Source of the DNA: Castor canadensis
Lineage: Eukaryota > Chordata > Mammalia > Rodentia > Castoridae
DNA length: 64,000 nucleotides
Assembly: GCF_047511655.1 (NCBI RefSeq)
Contig: NC_133398.1
Location: forward strand, 54,379,638 to 54,443,637
Direction of reading: 5' to 3'
Position numbers and translations under genes: made by a program. This document shows, in pieces, positions 37,401 through 49,400 of the stretch (its first letter is position 1; each line of letters starts with the position of its first letter). The notes below the pieces were generated by a model, which was not told the origin of the DNA, did no database searches, and worked only from the letters and a program-made list of their open reading frames with translations.

Positions 37401-40400
37401 GAGGGAGCGTGAAGGAAGGAGATTAAGGTGATGGTATATGGTTGATGGACTTCATATACCTATATGAATCAGAACTAAAAAATCTCTTGCAATTGCTTTA
37501 GGTGGGGTGGAGAGGGTTCTGAAAGGGAGAGACAATGGAAGCAATATGTAAATAATGTATAAGACTAATTGGAATTGTCACTATATCCTAATAAAAATTA
37601 TAATAAAAAAGTTAAACTGATGTTATAATCAAATTTAATTATTTTAAAGAGTCCCTTTAATACAAATGTCCTTTTTTCTGATGATATGAAAGTAGGCTTG
37701 CAATTGTTAAATAATAAAAAAAAATCCCAGCAAAGATCTGAGTAGTTTTAACACTTGCTACTTCAACTACAGGTGTGGGTTTATATGTGTGAGAGAGGCT
37801 GAGTATGTAAGTATGCAAGTATATGTTCACACATAAGAACAACATAGTAAACAATCACAGAAAAAATGTCTTTAGAATTACAAGGAAAAACTTTCACTTA
37901 ACCTTCAGGCTAGTAGTATAGTCTATTTATAAAAGCCAGGGAGATTTATAAAACCCTTCCCGCTGCCATACTGAAAAGCATTCTATAGAAGGTAAGCATA
38001 TTTTGTAGAGAGGACACTGGGGAAAGTGAACTATATTAAATTTCAGCATTTGCAAGATGTGAAGCAACTAACAGGAACAGAAATATTTAAAGCTAAAGGA
38101 AAACTAGTCATCAGAATCTGTAATTTAAATTCTTAACAACTGAAGGCAAAAAGATAGAATTTTTAATATGATTCTAATACAAGAATACTGGGTTTTGCCT
38201 TTTTGTTTTTCATATAAGAGTTTAAAATGTATTCCTAAATGGCTAAATTTAACTGAGAAGAGGAAGACAAAAGGCTGGGATAAATTAAGGACAAAATGTA
38301 CCCTTAAATACTGTTAACTTCCAAATTTTCTAGGGCTTCAGTCATTATTTAGTACCTCCTCCATACTAAACCTGCTTGGCCCTAGGATCCTTAAAGGTAT
38401 CTTCAAGTTTCTCATCATGTAAGCTATTAAAATTACCCATCTCTGCTTTCTGATCCCCTTCTGCTAATCTCATTACTACTACATACCCATTTATTATAAT
38501 GAGGATCACATTTATTTCTATCCTTTCTGTTTGCAGAAATCGGGAGACCCTTACTGCCCTTTGCCTAGACTACCTTCTTGCTTCTAGTCTTTGCTCTCTC
38601 TGAACTACCCAACATGCTGATCTCATGTATCTTTCTAAAGAATAACTCTGATTACATTCCTTTCTTTCTCAAAAGCTTTTATTTTCTGGTTCTATCTACT
38701 TTCTTTCCTTTTTTTCCCCCACTACCTAAACTACAGAAAAACTAGTTTTGGGTGTTTCTGCTATCTTATTCAATCATTAATTTGCTTGCTTGTGTTTTTC
38801 ATAAATTGTAAGCTTAAAAAAGCATTAATATGAAAAGAAGAATTAATACAAGTAAAAATGTTCAAAGAAATTAAAAGCAGTTATACACAAATAAATGAAA
38901 GTAGATCAAAATTACCAATTGCATAGGACTACTTGAAATAATGAGAACAAACATTCGCATTCTGTATCAAATATGTATGTTAAAATTTTAGAGCTTTTCG
39001 TTTTTATGCACTTCTGACTAATAGCAGCAGTAGGTATTATATTGTACAGTTTCATACTGCACTTGACAGAACGACTTTTTATAGTATGGTAAACATTTTA
39101 TCAATATGAAATTTTATCAAATGAGCTCAGACAATTTTTTTCAAGAGAAAGCAGTTCTGTAACCACATTCTTAAACAAAAGACACAACCACAGGGCTAGA
39201 TTCACCCCTATAATTTCAGGACTGTACCGCATATAAAACCCAATGTACAGACAGGACGTAAAAGGGAAGTTTCCCTATAATTTTATCGGAAATACTTCAA
39301 TACTATAACACCATTTTCAAATTCAATAATATTTTAAGGAATATGCTTAACTACTCCACAACTCAGTGATCATGTACAACTCAACTATGAGAAGGCATAA
39401 TCCATAAAGTAAACCAAATGTATGAATGAACATATTTATACTTTTGCCCATACGATTCTGTGAGCATCTTAGAGTCTGAAAAAAACTGGTGGGCAAAGAA
39501 AACATGTTTGAAAATTCAGGACAAATATAATTGCTGGGATTGAGAGAGAAGAAAAGAAAGCTAACAACAACAAAAAGGTATTTCCTGTTTTATAGATTTT
39601 TCTCTTGGGCATAATTACAAAGTGGCATTCAAGTACAACCAATGAAGTCCCTACTTTTTTCTCACAAAATCCAAAGGCATCAGCAAAACCACATATGTCA
39701 GTAATAAAAATAAAAAGTCTTTGACTTTTTAAATGTTATCATACTGTCACAGTGGAATAAAATTAGCTTGAAAAATGATCTAAAGACACATGCTGCAGTT
39801 CATTATGTATAACAGCAACAGCAGCGGTTTCCCAGTGTTCATAAAGGCTGCTCCATTAAATCTACCTCCAGTCAATAATTAGGAGTCCGCAAATAAACCT
39901 GGGCAATTAAATCAATACTACCAGGCAATTATATTCCAGAGTCCAGGCTCAGTGGCACAAAAAGGCACTATATCAAACTAGAGTATTAAGCGGTCTGATG
40001 CCATTTTCAACAAGATTTTTTTATACTAACTGGACAGAATAAGCGTACATCTAGATAATGTAGAATGTATGGGTCAGAAAAAAACAGGTCTGGCATCAGA
40101 AGAGTTTCAGAGAAATTTAATAAAAACTTGTAAGTACTGATTTATTACTTTATAGTTATAGTTAACTTGAAATGTCTAATTAAAAGAAATGCAAGGTTAT
40201 AGTTACAAGGTGAGCATTTTACAAATTTATTACAAAGTCTATTTTTTTGGGTCATTTTTAAGCTGAAAAAAAAAATCCTAAACTCCTTGATGTGCCAGCA
40301 GTGAGCTGGGTTCTGGCACACATGATTAAGAAATGACTTCTCTTCTGAAAAGTAAGTTGTTACTGTGAAGGCTTTGTCTAGCATCTGTACATCTGATCTT

Positions 40401-43400
40401 ATTCAACTTTAAGAAAAAGATACCCCACCACCTTCCATTATTATTGAAGCGATTTTAGATGTTTCAAAACTATACAAAATAGATACTGAGAATTTGAATA
40501 GTTTATATATCATTTACTTATTCTTGACATTATCAAAAGCATAGGAACTGCTATTTGTTACCATAAATATAAAATAACTGCACTTCTTCAGCTTCTCTTT
40601 TTTAATCTTTCACACAGAAACATTTACAATGTCTTTCCAAAAATCACGGGATGGGTGTTGCTTTTTTTTTTCTTTCTGTTTTGACAAATATATTTTAGCT
40701 TTTAGTTATTCCAGATCAGTTTTGAAATAAACAATTAGGTTGAGCAAAAAGAGCTATAATGAAAAAGTTTTAGAATACATTACATGCTGTCAGTGATGTC
40801 AAAACAAAAACCGGCTATGACTAGAAAAGCAGGGATCTCACCTGCCAATAAACTGCCCTTGATCACTTACAAGAGGGGCGCATCCCAGCAGACTATATGT
40901 GTATTAAAAAAATACTTGAAAGGGAAGAAAAAGTATCACACAGGTCACAGCAGCAGTCTCAATAGACCCCTCAGGGATTTCAACTCGTCTTGGCCTTGTC
41001 ATCCTCTATGCAGGTCTCCACTCGGCCCAGAAAATGTCGATAGGAAAATGTTTGAGGGGCCTCTGGTGGAAACTTTTTCATTCTTTCTGCATTGACAGGA
41101 TGCCAAATCAATATTTACTTCCCACTAACAAGCTGCTCGAGGTCTCAGTAGAAAATATTGTAGAGAATGCGGGAAGACACAGTAATAAACAGCTGTCTGG
41201 CTGTGAGGAAAACATGAATTGACTGGAAACAGGTCCAAAGTAAAAGGTCACTGAAACCCATGAACTCCTCAGGTGTCCATATCAACAACTAACTTTAAAG
41301 ACACATAATAAAGAATCTCTTTTCCTAAGAGGTCTGAGAAAATGGATCCTTTTCAGTCTAGCAAGCATAGAGGTGGACTCAATAATTTAATTAATGCATT
41401 TGCTAAGACCCATGTTGGCTCTTTCCCAAGGCATTTGTTTCATTTGTTAAGTGCAAAAGTACAAATAGAGGGTTAACTTTCTGGTCTACGTTTTGGAATA
41501 CTTCTTTACCTAACAGAAGTAAATAATGGGTAGTGTTTGCAAAAAGTTAGGAATCTAGTAAAAAAGTAAGGGTTGGAGTTTTTATTTCAAAGTTTTAATA
41601 TATGAAGCAGAAAAATAAAATACCTGTCCTTCAAGAAGTTTCTGAATGTACAACAGCCATTCCTTGTCATTTTCAGCATCTAGCTTTGTCTTTTCAATTT
41701 CCTAAAGAAAGTGAACACACCACTGGTGTTAACTGCATTTACATGAACGTGGTCACACTATCAGGTATTGAATCAATCTAAAGAGGTATCAGTGGAATCA
41801 TTTTCAACAGAGTGGCCTATCCCCTCAAGGTAGGCACATTTAAATCCATCCTCTCTGATATTTAATTTATAAATATTTACATATATATGTAATATAAATG
41901 CATGTTCCTATATTTCACAATAAATTAGGAATATTTTATTTCCACTTTTGCCATGGAGCTCAAGATAGGGCCTGACATGTGGGTGAAAAAGATGATGAAT
42001 CTGCATAAAAGAATCATTAACAAGTGATCCTCAAGAGATAACAAAAAACTTACACTCAAAAATCTTGGATGAAAATAGGTAAGTAAAGGGTAATATAAAC
42101 AGAATCAAACATGCCATGATTGGTATGTTTATTGCTTATTGATTTAAAATATTCAATAGTGTACAGATAGGCAAGTGGCACTTCAAATTAATGTCTCTGT
42201 TTTTAAGTCATCAATTATCAAAATAAAATATTTCGGAAATTATAATGTATTCACGTATGCATTTGATGGTTTACTTAAAATCATATTTCTACATAAAATA
42301 GACTTTTCAAAACAGAATCATTTGAGAAAACTAGCACTTGTTGAAATTTACTGTATGCCAGGCATCATACTAAGCACTTCACATAGGATCTCACAGTTTT
42401 CTACGTGAATTTATTAGTTTGATGAAGTTTAAAAAACATAAGTCAGGTCCTCTGGGGTCTGCTTAGACAAGACATACAACTCTAGATCTCTAAAAGATGC
42501 AGGGATCAGTGTAAATAACCTCTGATTAAACCTGATAAATATATGAAGGTGCAGAACTCCTCTCAGAACAGTGTGTTTGTACTTGAGTCCTTTTTCTTCC
42601 AGGAGGGCCTTCATTTAGGGCAGTATAGAATGCAGTATCACAGTATGTGTGCTCTGTTTCAGACTGCATGTGCCCAGGAGTAGTGTTGCCATTTCTTCAC
42701 AGAAAGGTGTGTTCCAGTCTTTGGGACGATAACAAGAGACCCTTTTCTAGGTCACATACTTAAAGGGATTTTTTTCTTATTTGCTCATTCAAAGGCACTG
42801 CTTTTTCCTAATTTGTCAGCCAAGAGAGGGCTGACATCTTTTTAACACCAAATAAAGGCAGTGATTCTGTGTTCTAGAATATGTACCCATTTTTATATAT
42901 GTAAGTACATGTATGGTACAGATATCCACATGTTAAAATTCCTAGGCAATAGTAGAGGCCTCAATTTCATTTTTTTGTTAAGGTTTTCATTATTAACAAA
43001 TTTTAATTAAATGTAACAAAGCATACTTAACAACCTTGCTAGAGATACTATCATCTCCCATGTATCTTGTGTTTGATATTACGTTAGATAACGCTCTCTT
43101 ACTTCAAAGTGCAGAGTATCCCATTTGCCTATAGGATGAAAATAATACCTGTGGAATTCCTTTGATCTATTTGCAAAGACCTCCTTGTAGTTTAGAAGAC
43201 TTCACAAATTGTACACTGCTCTACTCCAACAGATCTTTAAGAAGCTGATGGGTGTGTGTGTGTGGAGGATGGTCTCATACAAACATCTAAGTCCAGCACT
43301 ATATTTTTCCATTGAGCACATATTTACTGGGATGTTCTTAGGGCTATTATTTCCTTAATCTTTCACAGCAATAAAAAATCTAATATTCATGTTGAGTTCA

Positions 43401-46400
43401 GAGGCAAAGTATAGGATCAAGCAACTTCCACAGATTTTAAAGGATACTGTGCATAGTTGAGATTCTGCTATTATGTGGTAGTAACCATGTCAAAATGCAC
43501 TGCTGCCAAGGAAGTGCTGAAGTGCTACTGAAGACCTGTACCTGAATACATATCCTTCACTCAGACTGGAGTACTTTTGCAACTTAAACTATTCCTGTAT
43601 TTTCTAATAATATATTTCCATGAAATACACTGATCAGTGATAATTTTGGATTAGCCAGGAAAGTTAATTTTTAAATCTCACATAGGAGATTTTTGTCAAA
43701 TTAATGTGACTCAGCTTAACTAAATCCACTCAAATACTCAATACTTAATTAAGTAACTTTCAGGTGTGGTAGTACACACCTGTAATCCCAGTTATGTGGA
43801 CGCAGAGGTAGGAATATTAGTCTGAGATTGACTGGGGCAAAGACAAACTAAAACAAACAGCAAAAAGGGGCTGGGGGTATGACTCAAGTGCTTGCCTATT
43901 GAGTTTGAGGCTGTGAGTACCACCAAAAAAAAAAAAAAAAAAAGTGGCTTCCACTGGGAATGGTGGCGTGCAACTCTAGTCTCAGATAGTTGAGAGACCA
44001 AGCAGGAAAATGAACTTGAGTACAGGAGTTTGAGACCAGCCTGGGCCACATAGTGAGATCCTGTTTCAATAAAAAAAAAAAAAATACTGGAAAACATAGC
44101 GAGACCCTGTTTCAACAACAACAAAAAAATCAAAATCATACTGGCTTACAAGATATACAATATGATTAACTAAGCTAAAGAAAATGGAGACACAAGAAAG
44201 GATAACCAACATGAGTAATAAGCAATTCAAAAGATTATTGTACTGACATTTCTATATTACGCAGTTAAACTTCCCTAAAGAGTCTTTTAGTTGTTTAATA
44301 TTCAATGTATGTCTTTCATAGAGACTTTAACAATCTTGGTTTCATGAATATAATATTAAAAATGAACTTCTAAGAATGATGAAATAAAAATATGTACCTA
44401 GATGTGTAACAAGCCTTTATTAAGAGATACTTAAATGATCTTACTACTTCATCTTCTGTGTCCAGTATCTCCTCAAGGTCTGACCGTGAAATGTTCAGGA
44501 TAGAAGCTGCCAAGGTCTGGGCTTTATGAGTTGAGGTTTTACAAGCAGCCCTGTTTGTCTGCATTTTCTTAAGTTCTCTGATTTTTCGTCTTATCACATG
44601 GACATCATTTTGTAACTCTTTGACCAAAGCCTGCAATATATTGGAAAGAACATGGACTCATATGGAAGTCATAATGAAGACAAAGCAGTCATAACATAAA
44701 CATGTGATGATACTAACCAATCATTTGTATCAGGTTTATTTTGATTTTATTTATTTTTGAGCATAATGAATTGCTATTTAGTTATTGTCATTATGCAATA
44801 AAAGCTCCCTTAACTGATCTGTGACTAACCAAAGCTCTTCCAGTTCTCTTTTAGATATACCAACTGCTATCTTGGTTGGAGAATGCTTGCAGCTGGCAGG
44901 CTACTTGTAATCATGACAAAGCACAACTGCTCCCCCTCGCTGACCTCACCCAAGAGTCAGTTTTCATTATCCCTAAACATTATTATGAGTTCTAACAGAC
45001 TATTACATAACTTACTTAATTAGTACATAAGAGTATGAAATATTACTGCAGAAAATGTTTCTGAGATTTTACTAAAATTGGCTTAGAAATGTGTCAAGGA
45101 CATGAGAAAGAAGTTGAGTAAAAGTGCAATTGAAATGTGTATGGGCAAGATGACAATAATGGATTGAGATCATTATACAAAAGCTAGTATTGCCTCACGA
45201 GTCTTCAGGTTTCCCTCCTGAAAAATCAGTAAGGGCTAGCACATACCACTTCTACAAGTGCCTAAGAAAAAGACACTTTTTACTCTGTATGGACAGAGTT
45301 CTGTGCCTCAATGCATGGCTTTGTAAGCACAAAGGTTAGATGTTTGGGTTATTTTCAATATTTTGGTGGCTTAAGTAATGTTGCAATAAATAATTGTGCT
45401 TAAGTATCAATTTTCCAGCTCTAGGATACAAAACTATAAGTGAAACTGCTGTACAAAAGGGTGTGTATGGCCACATTTTTGATAGCTGTTATTTAATTGT
45501 ATCCCCAGTCTTTCTCCAAGATACTAACTTTGTGGAGATAACTCCATAAAGAATGTGAAAGTATCTGTCTTTACATCACTAGTAAAACATCAAATCTAGT
45601 ATTTCAGTTAGAGTTCATTTGGTTTATTTTTTTCACTTCTCTTATTACAAATGAAGTTGAGAATTAGCCTTAAGATAATTTTATTTTTCATCATTTTTTG
45701 TTTTCCTTAGTGATTTACAAGAGTTTTTTTCTATATATTAGGGAAATTATATTTGTCTATTGTAGACACCTCAATTTTTCATAATTTCTTTTTTGAGATA
45801 TAGTGTTTTATACCAAAGAAAAATGTTAAATTTTTATGTACTTGAATTGATTAATCTTTTCTTTCTCACTTTTAAATTTAGTGGGATCACTTAAAAAGCA
45901 TTCTTCACAATGAGGTATATATAAGACACTTCCAAACCATGATTTTTGGACTGGAAGTATGGCTCAAGTGGTAGAGCATCTACTTTGCAATCATGAAGAC
46001 CTGAGTTCAAACTCTAGTCCCCTGCCCCAACAAAACAACATGATTTTTTTCTGCTTTTAGTTTTTTTCAGTCTTCCATGAAAGCCCATCTTTCCCACAAT
46101 TGTTTCATGTATTTAACTAAAAGCTTATCCATGTTATTACTTTTATCTTTTTTCCCCAAAAATTCCTGTATTAATTTAATTCTGCAAATTTTAATTCACT
46201 TTTATTTTTATCTTTAGATTCTCGTTATTTTTCATGTTAATTGTTTCCTTTGTTCTTATTTATTAATTTAAATATACAAGGCTACATAAGTTTTTGAGCA
46301 CCATTTTAACTGTATTTTATGGGTTCTGATAATTCTAGACATGCTATTTTTTAGGAATATTCAGCCATTTGTTCAGATTTCCTCTTCAAACTACAAACCA

Positions 46401-49400
46401 TTTTTTAAAAAATTTTAGGTGGTAGTGATCTCTGTTCTCTGGTTTTGTAATTATAGTTTCATTGCATTGTCATTACCATTAATGAATACTATCTATAAAT
46501 ATATTTGTAGATATAAATATTAATGTATGATTGGTACTATCAATAGAAAGTTACCTATACTTTTTCTAGCTTTCAGAATTAATTGAGATTTTATTTTTTG
46601 TGTGTCTCAAGTTAGAATCCTGGAAAAGGATTCTGAAATGAAGATCTGCATGCATGCATTTTAAAGGGAAGTGAGCTGGGCAGAAAGAGAAATTGAAGTG
46701 CACTTCAGGGTTTTATTTAGTTAGTTTTTGTTCTTAGTCTTAAGTCCAGGATCTTTATTAGAACATATCCAGGGCATGACATATTAGATCAATTTTCCTT
46801 GGTTCATATTATGTTCTTTGAAGTCTTTTTATTTCTGAAAGTTATTTTGGGTGCTAGCCTTCAATATTTGTTCTATTCCATTATTTTGCTTTGTTCTTGG
46901 AAGACTCCAGTAATACATATGTTGAATCTTTGCAATGTGCTCCATAAATTTTTTCCCCCAATACGTTTTTTTAAATAAGGCATAGAATGAAATAAAGCAT
47001 ACAGATTTTAAGTGTTTAGTTTAATAAGTTTTGACAGTTGTATGTTTATGTGTAACCACCAGCTTCTCAAGATATAGAAAATCTTTGTATTTCAGAAATT
47101 TTCTTAAAGCCCTTTCTTAGTTCGTCCCACATTAGTGACTGTTCTGATTATATAATCTTAATCTTGCCTTTTCTAGACTGTTATATAAATCAAGTAATAT
47201 ATGATGCATTCCTTCATACCTGATTTAGTTAATGTGCTGTTTTTAAGGTCCATTGATATTGTTTGTTGCATGATTCCATGAGAGAATGCTGGTTTTATCC
47301 CTTTGTAATAAATTGAGAATCTGCCTGTGGACATTTTCCCCTAGTATTTTATCATGGAAAATTTCACACATGCAGAAAAGTTGAAAGAAATGTTTAGTAC
47401 ACAAATACCCACCACCTATGCACTATAATTAACTTGTCCTATACTTTATTGTGTATCTATTCATCCTTCAATACCTCTTACTTTGTGGATACATTTCAAA
47501 GAAAGTTGCAGATGTCTGTACGGTTTACCTCGCAACACAGCAGCATACATATCGTTAAATATAAGTGAATATTTACAGCCCTCTTTACTATTTTTGAACA
47601 AAATTTATGTATGTCTTAATTGTATAGTTTTATGAGCTTTTACAAATGAAACCTAGGTTAACACACATCCAGATCAAAGTAAAGGACATTTCCATCACTC
47701 CAAAAATGCATCTCTTCTCAGTCATTTCCCAAGATTCCTGGGATTTTTATTTGCATCTCCCTAATGATTTTTTTTTTTGTGGTACTGAGGTTTGAACTCA
47801 GGACCTATACCTTGAGCCACTCCACCAGCCCCTTTTTTTTCTTGTGAAAGTTTTTTTTGAGATAGGGGCTCATGAACTATTTGCCCAGGCTGGCTTTGAA
47901 CTGCAATCCTCCTGATCTCTGCCTCCTGAATAGCTAGGATTACAGGCATGAGCCACCAATGCCTGGCCTCCCTGATGATTTATGATGGAGCACTGTTTTA
48001 CATATCTGTTGGCCATTTGACATGTATTCTTTGGAAAAGTTTCTACTCAAGACCTTTGCTTCATTTTTATTTGGACTATTTGCTGTTTTGCTGTTGAATT
48101 GTGAGTTCCTTATCAATTTTGGACATTAATCCTTATCAGATATAAGGCTTGCAAATATTGTCTCACATTTCATAGTTTCCTTTCAATTTTGTGGCTTCCT
48201 TTGCTGTGCAGAAGCCTTTTAGTCCCATTTTTTTCTCCTTTTGTTGCTTGTGCTTTTGGTGCCATATCCAAACAAACAAATCACCAAGACCAATGCCAAG
48301 GAATTTTTCCCTATGATTTGAGAAGTTTTAAGGTTTCAGGTCTGATATTAATTCTTTAATATACCTCTATTGGATTTTTCTGAGTGAAGACAGTGGTCCA
48401 ATTTCATTCTGCTGCATGTGGATATCCAGTTTTCCTAACACCACTAATTGAAGAGACAAAACTTTCCTGACTGTGTATTCTTGGTGCCTTTGTCAAATAT
48501 ACCCATGGCTTTATTTCTGACCTCTCTATTCTGACCGTTTCTCTGCCAGCACCATGCAGTTTGATTTCAAACCACAATGTGTAATGTCTATGTTACGTGC
48601 TGGTGTCGAAGTGTTGCAGGCCGGAGTCGAGGGTCCTTACCTTCACAGGCCAGGGAACTGGCTCATGAGGCAGTTGAATGATGAGCCAATGCCAGTATGT
48701 AAAGTAGAATTTATTAAAGAGAAAGGAAAGACTACAGCTAGAGAAGAGTAGTGGATCCCAGAAGCCAGTGGCTCACTACTCAGGTGAAGGCTGGGGCTTT
48801 TATGGATGTCCCAGCTCGGGGTTAGGTGGGTTTTTGTCATTGGCCATGGATTTGAGGGCTTTCTCAGGTGAACTGGTTTGGTTTGCACCTTTATTGGGGG
48901 AAGGGAACAATCTTGAGAGCATTTTGCTCATCAGCCCTGTGGCAGATCTATCAGACTCTGTTTATCTGTCCTTTAGGATGCAGGAACGCAGGCCTCCATC
49001 TCCTCAGGATGCAGGAATGATATGGCTCTCCATGGGGGATGGGATACTCACTCACCTGCCTTAGCTCTCCAGACCCAATACCTCTAACTTTACTCTTCTT
49101 GCCCAGCACTGCTGTGTCTACTCAGGGTTTTTTGTTGTTCCACATGACTTTTATCCATTTTTTTCTATTTGAAAAATTTATAAGAATTTTTTTATAGCAA
49201 TTGCACTGAATCTACAGAGCATGTTTACTACTAGGACTTAATAATAATTCTTCTAGTCCGTGAACATAGCTATTTTCCCATTTATTTACATCTTCAATTT
49301 CTTTCATCAATGACTTTATGCTTTTCAGTAAACAGACTTATTGAGTTTCTTTTAAATTTTACCGCAAAGTTTTCTTTTTTGGTGTTGTTTTGTTGTTATT

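Larger units (their letters stand above)
30966..37612 (+). mobile_element. Near full-length LINE-1, sense, inactivated
   Basis: A 6.6-kb L1 in order: 5' end with GGGGAGGGGCAAGATGGTGG (like the start of other mammalian L1 5' UTRs), a 1.26-kb 5' UTR, an ORF1 relic (about 32229-33257), an ORF2 relic (about 33320-37040), and a 3' UTR ending in an A-rich tail with CCTAATAAAAATTATAATAA. Several frameshifts and stops break both ORFs, so it cannot move on its own. It sits in sense to the window and antisense to CNTLN. Clear target duplications were not found. Confidence 0.85.
22418..41623 (-). other. CNTLN: CNTLN last intron (19.2 kb)
   Basis: Bounded by a GTATTT donor at its high-coordinate end and TTTCTCTTTCAG at the low end. 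It holds several SINEs, a 5'-truncated L1, an LTR-like fragment, an inverted duplication and a near full-length L1, listed separately. The stretches 22420-24880 and 37620-41620 contain little repeat that I recognise and no further exon. Confidence 0.75.
41702..44444 (-). other. CNTLN: CNTLN intron (2.7 kb)
   Basis: Bounded by the GTAAGA donor and TTCTTTAG acceptor. It contains a MIR-like block at about 42330-42410 ('TACTGTATGCCAGGCATCAT') and two tandem SINEs at 43757-44128. No additional exon seen. Confidence 0.7.

Noticed and set aside
43792..44139. 115-codon minus-strand frame with an [24 protein letters not shown] start
   Set aside because: This is the classic translation of antisense 7SL-derived SINEs with poly-A tails, not a gene.
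44370..44636. Reading the fifth exon as a separate 88-codon gene starting with ATG
   Set aside because: The ATG lies across the splice acceptor and the tail is intron; the 44445-44630 exon fits the flanking exons in phase.
45948..46038. Possible tRNA gene because of A- and B-box-like text
   Set aside because: No cloverleaf with intact arms; it has the A-rich end and target duplication of an ID SINE.
48768..49064. 98-codon frame within the solo LTR, considered as a possible retroviral gene piece
   Set aside because: Its position inside the LTR and lack of any retroviral motif make chance the better explanation.
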